From: Deltaproteobacteria bacterium
Lineage (GTDB): Bacteria > Desulfobacterota > Desulfobulbia > Desulfobulbales > BM004
Reading direction: 5' to 3'
Assembly (NCBI GenBank): GCA_019312985.1
Contig: JAFDCC010000277.1
Span: 1-21,979, forward strand
Length of the DNA: 21,979 nt
Each line of letters opens with the position of its first letter. The first letter of the stretch is position 1. The translations under genes and the position numbers were made by a program. The notes under the pieces were generated by a model. The model saw only the letters and a list, made by a program, of their open reading frames with translations, had not been told where the DNA came from and searched no databases. Shown one piece after another: positions 7,853 through 15,384 of the stretch.

Positions 7853-7961
7853 GTTTTCCCTGTTTGATCCTTGTTCCTGAATATATGGCACGATAGCAAA
7901 AGTTAGGGTATTTTCACCGGCACGGCAACCAATTTCATCACCATCCCCCACACGGGAAACC

Positions 7962-9080
7962 ATGCACCCTGATTTCGACATAAACTCATACCGGTATGAT
8001 CTGCCGCCGGGACTGGTAGCCCAGCACCCGCCCGAGAGGCGTGAAGAGTCGCGCCTCCTAATCCTTCATTGCAGCAGGGATACAGTGCAGGACCTGCGGT
8101 TTACCGATATCACGGCATTTCTTTCCCCCGGTGATCTGCTCGTGGTCAACGACACCCGCGTTTTCCCGGCACGGCTCGAAGGCAGAAAAAGCACGGGGGG
8201 CAAAGTGGAACTCTTCCTCCTGGAGTATCCCGATTTCACCGGGGACAATGAATTACGGCCGCGGCCCGATGCGGGGCCGACAGAAACATGGCAGGACTTT
8301 ACCGCCTTCGGCCTCCTGAAGAGTTCCAAAAAGGCCCGCCCGGGAACGCGCTTTTTTTTCAGCCCCGATCTTGAGGCTGAGGTGCTGCAGTACCTTGACG
8401 CCGGCAGGGTGCAGGTAAAACTCTGTTTCAAGACCGGCAGCGGCCGGACGCCGGAAGAAATCCTGGCAACATGCGGCAGGGTCCCGCTGCCGCCCTATAT
8501 CCAGCGGGATGGGAAAGACCACCCGCAGGATTCCGAACGCTATCAGACCCTGTTTGCCCGCCGGCCGGGAGCAGTGGCGGCCCCTACCGCGGGGCTGCAC
8601 TTCTCCGACTTTCTTCTCCGGGATCTTGAAAAAAAGGGGATCCGCATTGCTGCTATCACCCTGCATGTCGGTTATGGCACCTTTGCGCCGGTAAGGGTTA
8701 AAGACATCCGGGACCACAGAATACATGAAGAGTATATCGAGATTGGGGCCGAAACTGCCGCAATGATCAATCAGACCCGGGCGGCCGGCAAAAAGGTGTG
8801 GACGGTCGGGACAACCACGGCAAGAACACTTGAATTTGCTGCCGGTGCCGAAGGTCGGGTCACGGCCCGGAAAGGCTGGTGCGGACTGTACATTTACCCC
8901 GGTTACCGGTTCAAGCTGGTCAACGGCCTGGTGACCAACTTCCACCTGCCGGGATCGTCGCTGCTTTTCCTGGTCGCCGCGCTGGCCGGCCGGCAGCGCA
9001 TCCTGCAGGCCTACAGCAGGGCCATCGCACTCGGTTACCGTTTTTACAGCTACGGCGACGCCATGCTGATCATCTGCTGA
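7962..9080 (+). CDS. queA: S-adenosylmethionine:tRNA ribosyltransferase-isomerase
   Basis: QueA transfers and isomerises the ribose of SAM onto 7-aminomethyl-7-deazaguanine in tRNA to give epoxyqueuosine. The protein is 372 residues, slightly long for the family. It starts MHPDFDINSYRYDLPPGLVAQ and continues with LLVVNDTRVFPARL, GRVPLPPYIQR and AVAAPTAGLHFSDFLL. It also has LHVGYGTFAPVR and LVTNFHLPGSSLLFLVAAL, and ends YRFYSYGDAMLI, all conserved in QueA. An insertion around residues 85-105 (rich in Asp, Glu and Pro) accounts for the extra length. The ribosome site is poor (CACGGGAAACC). It stands alone on the plus strand between divergent mqnB and convergent fmdB-like genes. Confidence 0.97.
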   Translation: MHPDFDINSYRYDLPPGLVAQHPPERREESRLLILHCSRDTVQDLRFTDITAFLSPGDLLVVNDTRVFPARLEGRKSTGGKVELFLLEYPDFTGDNELRPRPDAGPTETWQDFTAFGLLKSSKKARPGTRFFFSPDLEAEVLQYLDAGRVQVKLCFKTGSGRTPEEILATCGRVPLPPYIQRDGKDHPQDSERYQTLFARRPGAVAAPTAGLHFSDFLLRDLEKKGIRIAAITLHVGYGTFAPVRVKDIRDHRIHEEYIEIGAETAAMINQTRAAGKKVWTVGTTTARTLEFAAGAEGRVTARKGWCGLYIYPGYRFKLVNGLVTNFHLPGSSLLFLVAALAGRQRILQAYSRAIALGYRFYSYGDAMLIIC

Positions 9081-9146
9081 AAAAAAGTCCGGTTCGGAAA
9101 GCGGCCACCCCCTGCCCTCTGGAACAACAGGGAAACAAACAACTCA

Positions 9147-9476
9147 TCAGGCGGCTGTGGAACAGCTCTTTTCGCCTGTGACGGCCTTTGGGGGGGTATC
9201 GGTGGATTTTGTGGCGGGTTTGTCAGCCTCGGTTGTTTTTGTATCGCTCTTCGTTGCCGGTGAACCGTCGGCCGAAGAATCGCCGCCATTCCCCGCCTTG
9301 CTGCTGTAGCCGTCTGCATACCAGCCGCCGCCTTTCAACTTGAAAGAACTCATGGACACCAGTTTTTTCACCGGCCCGGAACAGTCAGGACATCTCCGGA
9401 GTGGCTCTTCCGCCATGCGCTGAAAAAGTTCAAAAACAGTACTGCATCCCCGGCATTCATATTCGTAGATTGGCAT
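9147..9476 (-). CDS. FmdB-type zinc ribbon protein
   Basis: This is a small regulatory-type zinc ribbon protein of the FmdB/CxxC_CxxC_SSSS family, whose molecular role is not settled. The 109-residue protein starts MPIYEYECRGCSTVFELFQR. It has two CxxC pairs (Cys8/11 and Cys29/32), then the typical LVSMSSFKLKGGGWYADGY segment. The last ~45 residues are a low-complexity Thr/Lys/Ser/Pro/Asp tail, probably disordered. The ATG at 9476 was chosen because the family starts MPIYEY. The frame is open to 9620, but that part has no family similarity. It converges with queA and diverges from the MucR-type gene. Confidence 0.88.
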   Translation of the reverse strand: MPIYEYECRGCSTVFELFQRMAEEPLRRCPDCSGPVKKLVSMSSFKLKGGGWYADGYSSKAGNGGDSSADGSPATKSDTKTTEADKPATKSTDTPPKAVTGEKSCSTAA

Positions 9477-9501
9477 TTCCCGTATTGCTCCGCTCAAAAT
9501 A

Positions 9502-9521
9502 CCCCCCGGACTGGAGGGGGG
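9502..9521 (-). promoter_or_regulatory. C6/G6 hairpin in the fmdB-like leader
   Basis: Six C (9502-9507), an 8-nt loop and six or more G (9516-9522) form a very stable GC-only hairpin. It lies about 25 nt upstream of the minus-strand ATG at 9476. On the minus strand it is followed by TATTTT, so it could be a weak terminator or attenuator, or just limit translation. Confidence 0.4.
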
Positions 9522-9936
9522 GAAGAAGGATAACGATGCTGCTGGACATGGCTGCTCAACTTCTGTCCCAGCGATTTCCACTGGGGTGAAAATACTAATT
9601 TCGATGTGTACCGTTGTCAATGCTGCTTTTTCATATCATAAAAAATCCTGCTTTCCCGGCGGATAAAAGGCTGGGGCCGTTCCGGCCTTGCCGGCTCCGG
9701 GATGCCGGGCGCAGTCCTGTGGCAAAGCGCACTCACTCTTGCGAGTTACTGCAATTTATTTGTCATATTTCAGTTTTTTGTTGCAATGTTTTTTTTATTT
9801 GCATAATGATAAATACTTATAAATGAATAATTTTGATTGAATTTGCGCCATTCTCTGTAACATTTAATAAGTATTGTTTAGAAATAAATAATGCCGGAAT
9901 CTGATTTACTTTTAGTGCTGAAGACAAAATTTACTT

Positions 9937-9944
9937 AAGGAGGG
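9937..9944 (+). promoter_or_regulatory. consensus ribosome binding site of the mucR-like gene
   Basis: AAGGAGGG lies 8 nt upstream of the ATG at 9953. This is the strongest Shine-Dalgarno match I see in the window. It fixes the start and suggests the protein is made abundantly, as expected for a nucleoid-type regulator. Confidence 0.8.
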
Positions 9945-9952
9945 AAGTTACC

Positions 9953-10441
9953 ATGGCCAAGACATTGGTTGAAATGACAGCAGAAATCATACAGTCACAG
10001 TGCAGTTCAGCTGCTATGTCAGCGGAGGAAATCAGCCTCTCCCTGGAGAACACCTTTAAAACCCTGCAGGGCCTCCAGTCCCAGGAGATCCAGACTGCAC
10101 AGGCGGAAGGTGCCGGCCAGCCGGCAAAGCCCGGCATCAATATTTCACCGGAAAAATCCCTGCTGAAGAACAAGATCGTCTGTCTTGAGTGCGGTGAAGA
10201 ATTCAAGATGCTCTCACCCAAGCACCTTAAGTCCCACGGCTTGACAAGCAGGGAATACCGGGTCAAGCACGGATTTTCCCTGCGGCAGCCTCTTTGCGCC
10301 AAAGCACTGTCTGAAAAAAGAAAAAAGGCGGGCAAGGCACGCGGCCTTCCTGACAACCTTCGCAAGGCGATCGCCAACAGGAAAAAAAATAAAACAAAAA
10401 CCGTTGCAAAGAAACCGAAGGCCGCTGCAAAGAAAAAGTAG
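9953..10441 (+). CDS. MucR/Ros-type zinc-finger regulator with lysine-rich tail
   Basis: This is a DNA-binding regulator of the MucR/Ros family. Family members bind AT-rich DNA through a prokaryotic Cys2His2 finger, and some act like H-NS. The 162-residue protein starts MAKTLVEMTAEIIQSQ, the usual family opening, with an N-terminal helical part likely used for oligomerisation. The finger is at residues 77-95: Cys77, Cys80, His91, His95 (CX2CX10HX3H, one residue longer than the classical Ros spacing). SREYRVKHGF and ARGLPDNLRKAI follow as in the family. Residues from about 142 on are almost all Lys, Ala, Asn, Thr and Pro, like a histone H1 tail. The AT-rich upstream region could be its own target (inference). 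Confidence 0.9.
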   Translation: MAKTLVEMTAEIIQSQCSSAAMSAEEISLSLENTFKTLQGLQSQEIQTAQAEGAGQPAKPGINISPEKSLLKNKIVCLECGEEFKMLSPKHLKSHGLTSREYRVKHGFSLRQPLCAKALSEKRKKAGKARGLPDNLRKAIANRKKNKTKTVAKKPKAAAKKK

Positions 10442-10683
10442 CCGCAGCACCCCTTGCCCCGGCAGCTTCATTGCAGATCGGACGGGCAAGTCCGTGGAGG
10501 CAGGATCGGGAGCAGTCCACGACTGCTCTGTAAGCAGGCATTGTCGCAGGACAGCTTCCCGCCTGAAACGTGATGTGTGTGTCTTGTTCTCCCCTGTTGC
10601 AATCCCGGGGGACCCGGCGACAAACAGGCCGGCTCTGCAACCCCTTATAAACCACACCGCGGATCAAGGATCCGACTGCTACC
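10442..10683. other. 242-bp gap between mucR-like gene and murI, with tandem hairpins
   Basis: There is no gene here. Two perfect stem-loops stand in series: CGGAC (10479-10483) with GTCCG (10490-10494), and GAGCAGT (10510-10516) with ACTGCTC (10522-10528). Neither is followed by a T run, so they do not look like intrinsic terminators. The segment up to about 10560 may fold into a larger multi-branched RNA, since CGGGAGC near 10507 can partly pair with GCTTCCCG near 10555. I do not recognise a riboswitch class. Confidence 0.45.
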
Positions 10684-11472
10684 ATGATTGGCATTTTTGA
10701 TTCAGGCGTTGGGGGAATGACAGTTGCCCATGCGGTTGAAGCCCTGCTCCCTCAGTACCAGATCACCTACTACGGCGACCTGGCGAGGACCCCCTATGGC
10801 AGCAAGAGCCGGGAAACCATTATCGAATATTCCATCGCCAACACCGAGTTTCTCCTCCGGCATGGGGCGAAGATAATCATCATCGCCTGCAACTCGGCCG
10901 CAAGCGTTGCCTCCGGCATACTGCGGCAGAAATATGATGTTCCCATCTTCGAGGTCATAACCCCTGCAGTCAACCGGGCCGTAACCGCAACCGTGACCGG
11001 CAATATCGGCGTTATCGGGACAAGGGCGACCATACGCTCCGGGATCTATGAAAAAAAAATCACTGAGCAGGCTCCGGGCTTACACGTTTTTTCCAAGGCG
11101 TGCCCCCTGCTTGTCCCCCTGGTTGAGGAGGGATGGCTCAATGCCCGTGAGACGAAGATGATCCTGCGGAAATACCTGACCCCCCTGAAACTGAAACAGG
11201 TTGACACCCTCGTCCTGGGCTGCACCCACTACCCTCTGCTCAAGGAACAGATTCTGCACCGTTTCGGCAAAAAAAGAACGACGCTGATTGACTCCTCGGT
11301 AGAGGTTGCATTAACATTACAGCAGCACCTCGAGGAAAACCCTGCATTGCGGGAAAGCCTGCAGCGCAACGGGGAAAACCGCTACTTTGTTTCCGACCTG
11401 ACATCTGCCGCCGTTGCCATTGCGGCAAAAATTTTTGGCCGCCAAATCGATCTGGCAAAGGTGCAAAGCTAA
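10684..11472 (+). CDS. murI: glutamate racemase
   Basis: The enzyme interconverts L- and D-glutamate in the cytoplasm and supplies D-Glu for peptidoglycan. The 262-residue protein starts MIGIFDSGVGGMTVAHAV, the conserved GIFDSGVGG motif with the Asp. It then has TYYGDLARTPYG, IIACNSAAS with catalytic Cys69 and VLGCTHYPLL with catalytic Cys180. Both cysteines of the two-base mechanism are present and the length is normal. The ATG at 10684 matches the family start, although the ribosome site is weak. Its TAA overlaps the ATG of lolA by one base (TAATG), indicating translational coupling with the next gene. Confidence 0.97.
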   Translation: MIGIFDSGVGGMTVAHAVEALLPQYQITYYGDLARTPYGSKSRETIIEYSIANTEFLLRHGAKIIIIACNSAASVASGILRQKYDVPIFEVITPAVNRAVTATVTGNIGVIGTRATIRSGIYEKKITEQAPGLHVFSKACPLLVPLVEEGWLNARETKMILRKYLTPLKLKQVDTLVLGCTHYPLLKEQILHRFGKKRTTLIDSSVEVALTLQQHLEENPALRESLQRNGENRYFVSDLTSAAVAIAAKIFGRQIDLAKVQS

Positions 11473-12188
11473 TGCCCAGGCCCGTTATCCCCTGTATCCA
11501 CCCTCAATTCAGCAGGATGTTCCGGTGTTGGTTCCTGTTTGCCGCGTTCTTTTTGATCCCTGTGCTGGCCCAGGCCCAGGATCTCGAACCGCGCGAGGTT
11601 GCCCTCAGGCTGCAGAACACCTATGAGAAAGCAACAAATATGGTTGCCGACTTCAGGCAGACATCTGCCATGAAATTCAGTTCCCGCGTCCAGAAGGGCA
11701 GCGGCACCATGATATTCCGCAAACCGGGCCAGCTGCGCTGGGACTACCAGGACCCGAGCGAGCAGGTCTTCCTGAGTGACGGAAAGACCTTCTCAATGTA
11801 CTTTGCCAGAAGTAAACAAATGATCGTCAGCAGCGCCAGGGAGTACTTACAGTCCGATGTCACCTATTCCTTCTTCACCGGCACCGGCGATATTCTGCAG
11901 GATTTTACGGCCGCCGGTCCCGACATTGCCAACAGCGCGGACAACACCTTCCTCATCAAACTGACCCCCAGGGCCTCCCATCCGCATGTCGCAGCGATGT
12001 ATGCCTGGGTGACGATGAACTCCTTTCTCCTCATCCATCTGCAGATCATTGATCACTTTGAAACGGTGACCGACCTCTATTTTGACAACATCCAGATCAA
12101 TGCCGCCAATTACGGCAGCCGTAAAATCGAGGACCAGCTGTTTGTTTTCTCACCGCCGGCCGGCACCGAAATCATTGACCAGTTCTGA
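11472..12188 (+). CDS. lolA: LolA-type outer-membrane lipoprotein carrier
   Basis: LolA is the periplasmic chaperone that carries lipoproteins from LolCDE to the outer membrane. The 238-residue protein has an N-terminal signal peptide: a basic start, a hydrophobic run FLFAAFFLIPVL, and a likely cut after AQA near residue 35. The mature part has YEKATNMVADFRQTSAM and KPGQLRWDYQDP, matching the LolA/LppC fold signatures (FxQ and kPGkfRWxY). The ATG at 11472 overlaps the murI stop. An internal ATG at 11517 (MFRCWFLF) would give a cleaner signal peptide and is a real alternative. The presence of lolA supports a Gram-negative envelope. Confidence 0.88.
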   Translation: MPRPVIPCIHPQFSRMFRCWFLFAAFFLIPVLAQAQDLEPREVALRLQNTYEKATNMVADFRQTSAMKFSSRVQKGSGTMIFRKPGQLRWDYQDPSEQVFLSDGKTFSMYFARSKQMIVSSAREYLQSDVTYSFFTGTGDILQDFTAAGPDIANSADNTFLIKLTPRASHPHVAAMYAWVTMNSFLLIHLQIIDHFETVTDLYFDNIQINAANYGSRKIEDQLFVFSPPAGTEIIDQF

Positions 12189-12255
12189 CAGGTTGCCCCC
12201 ACCGTTGACTGCACCATCCTTACAGAAAACACCCCCTGACAGAGCGGTCCAGGTC

Positions 12256-14079
12256 ATGCTCATCTCGATGCCGTGGGCCCTTTTTAACAGGCCCTCGATC
12301 CAGCTTGGCACCCTGAAGGCATACCTGGAAAAGAACGGCAGAAACATCCGGGTGGACACCGAACACGTCTACCTGGAGACAGCATCCATCCTGGGCCCAG
12401 CCCTTTACCACTGGATTAGCCGGAATCCCTGGGTGAGTGAAGCGCTCTACGCTCCCCTTCTCTTTCCGAAGCAGTTCGTCTCTGCCGAGTCCCTGGCCAT
12501 GAAGCATGTCAGAAAGGCGGCATTGGAAATAAAAAGCAGATTTGACTACAAAACCCTCGTCGAACGCCTGGAACACCAACTGGCAGAGTGGGTCGCCTGC
12601 CGCGACTGGGACCGGTATGCTGTCATCGGTTTTTCGGTCTGTTTTCACCAGCTTTGCGCCTCCCTGGCCGCGGCCCGCGCCATAAAGAAAAAGTCAGCCG
12701 GGCCGCGCATTGTTTTCGGCGGTTCCTCCTGCGGCACCAATACCGGGAAATCCCTCCTGGAAGTCTTTCCCTTCATTGATCATATTGTCGAGGGAGAGGG
12801 TGAAAAAGCGCTGCATGACCTCTGTGCCTCCCTGAACGGGGAGGAATCAGACCATCCTCCCGGCAGCAGCGCTGCGGAACTGTCCACCAGGCAGCATGGG
12901 ATTCGGGGAAAAAACGTTATTGCGGCAGACCAGCTCGCTTCCCTCGATGCGCTGCCGATCCCTGACTACAGCCCCTATTTTGCCGCGCTGCAAAAATATT
13001 TTGCGGCGGCACCGTTCATCCCTGTTATCCCGCTGGAATTTTCCCGGGGCTGCCGGTGGAACAGGTGTGCCTTCTGTAACCTCAACCTGCAGTGGTGCGG
13101 CTACCGCTCTAAAAAACCGGCACGGGTGCTGCATGAGGTCACGACCCTGGCCGGGCTTCACAGCTGCCTTGACTTTACATTTGTCGACAACATGCTGCCG
13201 CCGCGCGCATCATTGGAATTCTTTCAAATGACGGCAACCGCCAATACCGACTATTCTTTTTTTGCCGAGATACGGTCAGCCGGGGGAGACAAAAAACTGG
13301 CCGACACATTCGGTATCTACCAAAGGGGGGGGCTTTCCTCAATCCAGGTCGGCATCGAGGCACTCAGCAGCAGCCTTCTTGCAAAAATGGCAAAAGGCAC
13401 CACCACGATTGAAAACATCGCGGCCATGCGTCACGCCCTGGAGAACGGTATCAGGCTGGAGGGCAACCTCATCCTCCGGTTTCCCGGGAGCAGCGAGTCC
13501 GAAGTCAATGAAACCCTCGCTGCCCTCGACTATGTTTTTCCCTTTCCTCCCCTGGCTGGCGCTGCCTTCTTCCTTGGCCATGACAGCCCGGTCTACAACA
13601 ACCCGCACAAGTACGGAATCAGGGCCATCCTCAACCATGGCGATAATGCCAGACTTTTCCCGCAAAGCGTGCTCCCGAAGCTGCAGCTCCTGGTAAAGGC
13701 CTATCGCGGTGACCGGATCTTGCAGAAAAAAATATGGCAACCGGTGCAGGAAAAAATAAAGATATGGCAGGAGTACCATGCGGCAAGGGGGCGTGATGTT
13801 GTGGACAGGCCCCTTCTCTCCTATCGCGACGGCGGCGACTTCCTCCTTATCCGCCAGGAACTGCCGGACGGCACGATCCTGCACCACCGGTTGCGCAGCA
13901 CTTCCCGTCTGCTGTACCTGTTCTGCACCAGGATAAGAACCGTGCAAGAGGTTGAAAAAAAGTTTCCCGGCCTCCCGGCCGCCCGGATCGTTTCCTTTCT
14001 TGCGGAATTGCAGCGGAAAAGGATTTTATTTTGTGAAAAAAACAGATATCTTTCCCTGGCGGTTCGTGACAGGAAATAA
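12256..14079 (+). CDS. radical SAM protein of the RiPP-maturation type
   Basis: This is probably a SAM-dependent radical enzyme acting on a ribosomal peptide; substrate and reaction are unknown. The 607-residue protein begins like a B12-binding-domain radical SAM protein (VMLISMPWALFNRPSIQLG). It has a Rossmann-like part to about residue 200. The cluster motif is GCRWNRCAFC with Cys266, Cys271 and Cys274 (CX4CX2C, not the usual CX3CX2C), followed by GYRSKKPARVL. The barrel shows GLSSIQVGIEALSS, KMAKGTTTIENI, LILRFPG and GHDSPVYNNPHKYG. These match what I recall of the RiPP maturation radical SAM protein 1 family. The last ~60 residues look like a PqqD-like winged helix. The start is uncertain: TTG codons at 12193 and 12205 are in frame. 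It follows lolA by 67 bp. Confidence 0.82.
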   Translation: MLISMPWALFNRPSIQLGTLKAYLEKNGRNIRVDTEHVYLETASILGPALYHWISRNPWVSEALYAPLLFPKQFVSAESLAMKHVRKAALEIKSRFDYKTLVERLEHQLAEWVACRDWDRYAVIGFSVCFHQLCASLAAARAIKKKSAGPRIVFGGSSCGTNTGKSLLEVFPFIDHIVEGEGEKALHDLCASLNGEESDHPPGSSAAELSTRQHGIRGKNVIAADQLASLDALPIPDYSPYFAALQKYFAAAPFIPVIPLEFSRGCRWNRCAFCNLNLQWCGYRSKKPARVLHEVTTLAGLHSCLDFTFVDNMLPPRASLEFFQMTATANTDYSFFAEIRSAGGDKKLADTFGIYQRGGLSSIQVGIEALSSSLLAKMAKGTTTIENIAAMRHALENGIRLEGNLILRFPGSSESEVNETLAALDYVFPFPPLAGAAFFLGHDSPVYNNPHKYGIRAILNHGDNARLFPQSVLPKLQLLVKAYRGDRILQKKIWQPVQEKIKIWQEYHAARGRDVVDRPLLSYRDGGDFLLIRQELPDGTILHHRLRSTSRLLYLFCTRIRTVQEVEKKFPGLPAARIVSFLAELQRKRILFCEKNRYLSLAVRDRK

Positions 14080-14154
14080 CATTCTGGCCGCCGGGATATA
14101 ATCAGCGAAAGTTTTCATTCCCATTACCGACAAACTCTATTCCCAGGTGCACTC

Positions 14155-15360
14155 ATGCCGGATAACAACCCAGACCCTGAAAGTTTTGCAGATCTCTTCA
14201 ACGATGACACTGTTGCGATAAAGCAGCTCTCGCCCGGCGAGAAGATAACAGCAACGGTGGTTGAGGTCTCCCCCGATTCCATATTTCTTGACATCGGCGA
14301 GAAGAGCGAAGGGTTCCTGGACCGCAAGGAGCTCGAGGACGAAACCGGCGCAGTTACTGTCAGTCATGGTGACACCCTGGAAGTCTACTTCCTTTCCACG
14401 AACCGGAACGAGATGCTCTTCACGACAAAGATCGGCTCCGGCGCCGCCTCCCGGGCCCACCTGGAAGAGGCGCACCGCAGCGGCATTCCCCTGGAGGGTC
14501 ATGTGGAGAAGGAGATAAAGGGGGGCTTTGAGGTTACCATTGCCGGCAAAGTCAGGGCATTCTGCCCCTACTCCCAGATGGATCTCAAGAGGGTCTCCAA
14601 TCCCGAAAGCCATGTCGGCAGACACATGCTCTTCAAAATCACCCAGTTCAGTGAGGGTGGCCGCAACATCGTTCTCTCCCGCCGCATTATTCTCGAAGAG
14701 GAAAGACAGGAGAAACGGGAACAGCTGCAGGAGCAGCTTCGGGAAGGAATGACCGTCCAGGGCCAGATCACCTCGATAAAGGATTTCGGAGCCTTTGTTG
14801 ACGTTGGCGGCATTGAGGGACTTATACCGATCTCGGAGATCGGCTGGTCCAGGACCGAGAAAGTCAGCGACATCCTGAGCGAAGGCCAGGATGTCGAGGT
14901 GGTTATCCTCAAGCTGGACTGGGAAAATGAACGCTTTTCATTCAGCCTGAAGCAGGCCCTGCCTGATCCCTGGCCGGATATTGCCCAAAAGTTTCCCGTC
15001 GGCTCTTTCCATACAGGCAAGGTGGTCCGGCTGGCAAAGTTCGGGGCCTTTGTCACCCTCGCGCCAGGCATTGACGGCCTTATCCATATTTCCAAGCTCG
15101 CCGGAGGCAGGCGCATCAATCACCCCAGGGAGGTTGTTGAGGAAGGCCAACCGGTTGATGTAAAAATCGAGGCGGTCGACGCGGAGGAAAAACGGATATC
15201 CCTTTCTCTCGCCGGGGAAACGGCAGAAGAGGAAACGGCGGACAAGGAAGCAGATATGCGGGAGTTCCTGCATCGGCAGGACAAACCCGATTCAGGGGGA
15301 GGGCTGGGAACCCTCGGCGAAATGCTGAAGCGGAAGCTGCAGGAAAAAGAACAGAAATAA
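14155..15360 (+). CDS. S1 RNA-binding domain protein (four S1 repeats)
   Basis: This is an S1-like RNA-binding protein, probably acting in translation or RNA handling in the cytoplasm. The 401-residue protein has four S1 (OB-fold) domains at about residues 22-90, 105-174, 192-258 and 276-345. The third and fourth show the classic KDFGAFVDVGGIEGLIPIS and AKFGAFVTLAPGIDGLIHIS patterns. The first two are more divergent. E. coli S1 has six repeats, so this is a shorter S1 homologue of the kind also seen in Gram-positives and Deltaproteobacteria; a full rpsA may lie elsewhere. The C-terminal ~50 residues are charged. AGGTG precedes the ATG. A TATAAT at 14097-14102 lacks a good -35, so readthrough from the radical SAM gene is equally possible. 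Confidence 0.85.
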   Translation: MPDNNPDPESFADLFNDDTVAIKQLSPGEKITATVVEVSPDSIFLDIGEKSEGFLDRKELEDETGAVTVSHGDTLEVYFLSTNRNEMLFTTKIGSGAASRAHLEEAHRSGIPLEGHVEKEIKGGFEVTIAGKVRAFCPYSQMDLKRVSNPESHVGRHMLFKITQFSEGGRNIVLSRRIILEEERQEKREQLQEQLREGMTVQGQITSIKDFGAFVDVGGIEGLIPISEIGWSRTEKVSDILSEGQDVEVVILKLDWENERFSFSLKQALPDPWPDIAQKFPVGSFHTGKVVRLAKFGAFVTLAPGIDGLIHISKLAGGRRINHPREVVEEGQPVDVKIEAVDAEEKRISLSLAGETAEEETADKEADMREFLHRQDKPDSGGGLGTLGEMLKRKLQEKEQK

Positions 15361-15384
15361 ATTGTCCGGCTGCCGGAGAAAACG

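Larger units (their letters stand above)
9477..9952. other. 476-bp non-coding divergent control region
   Basis: The region separates the fmdB-like gene (minus) from the mucR-like gene (plus). The part at 9640-9760 is GC-rich with several short CCGG-type stems that I cannot assign to a known riboswitch. The part at about 9760-9935 is strongly AT-rich and holds a 9-bp inverted repeat, AATACTTAT (9812-9820) with ATAAGTATT (9867-9875). I could not fix a convincing promoter hexamer pair within it. Open frames here look non-coding. Confidence 0.6.

Noticed and set aside
8253..8945. 230-codon open frame on the minus strand inside queA
   Set aside because: It is antisense to a complete, well-conserved queA; composition reflects the complementary strand.
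9640..9770. possible riboswitch in the GC-rich part of the fmdB/mucR gap
   Set aside because: I compared it by eye with c-di-GMP, cobalamin and fluoride consensus cores; none matched. An Infernal search would decide.
9614..9826. 70-codon frame in the non-coding control region
   Set aside because: No ribosome site, low-complexity hydrophobic and Cys-rich end from AT-rich DNA, and no family resemblance.
10510..10528. hairpin as the mucR-like gene terminator
   Set aside because: The 7-bp stem is followed by TGTAAGCAGG with no T run.
13339..13947. 202-codon open frame on the minus strand inside the radical SAM gene
   Set aside because: It is a shadow of the plus-strand gene, with no ribosome site or motif.
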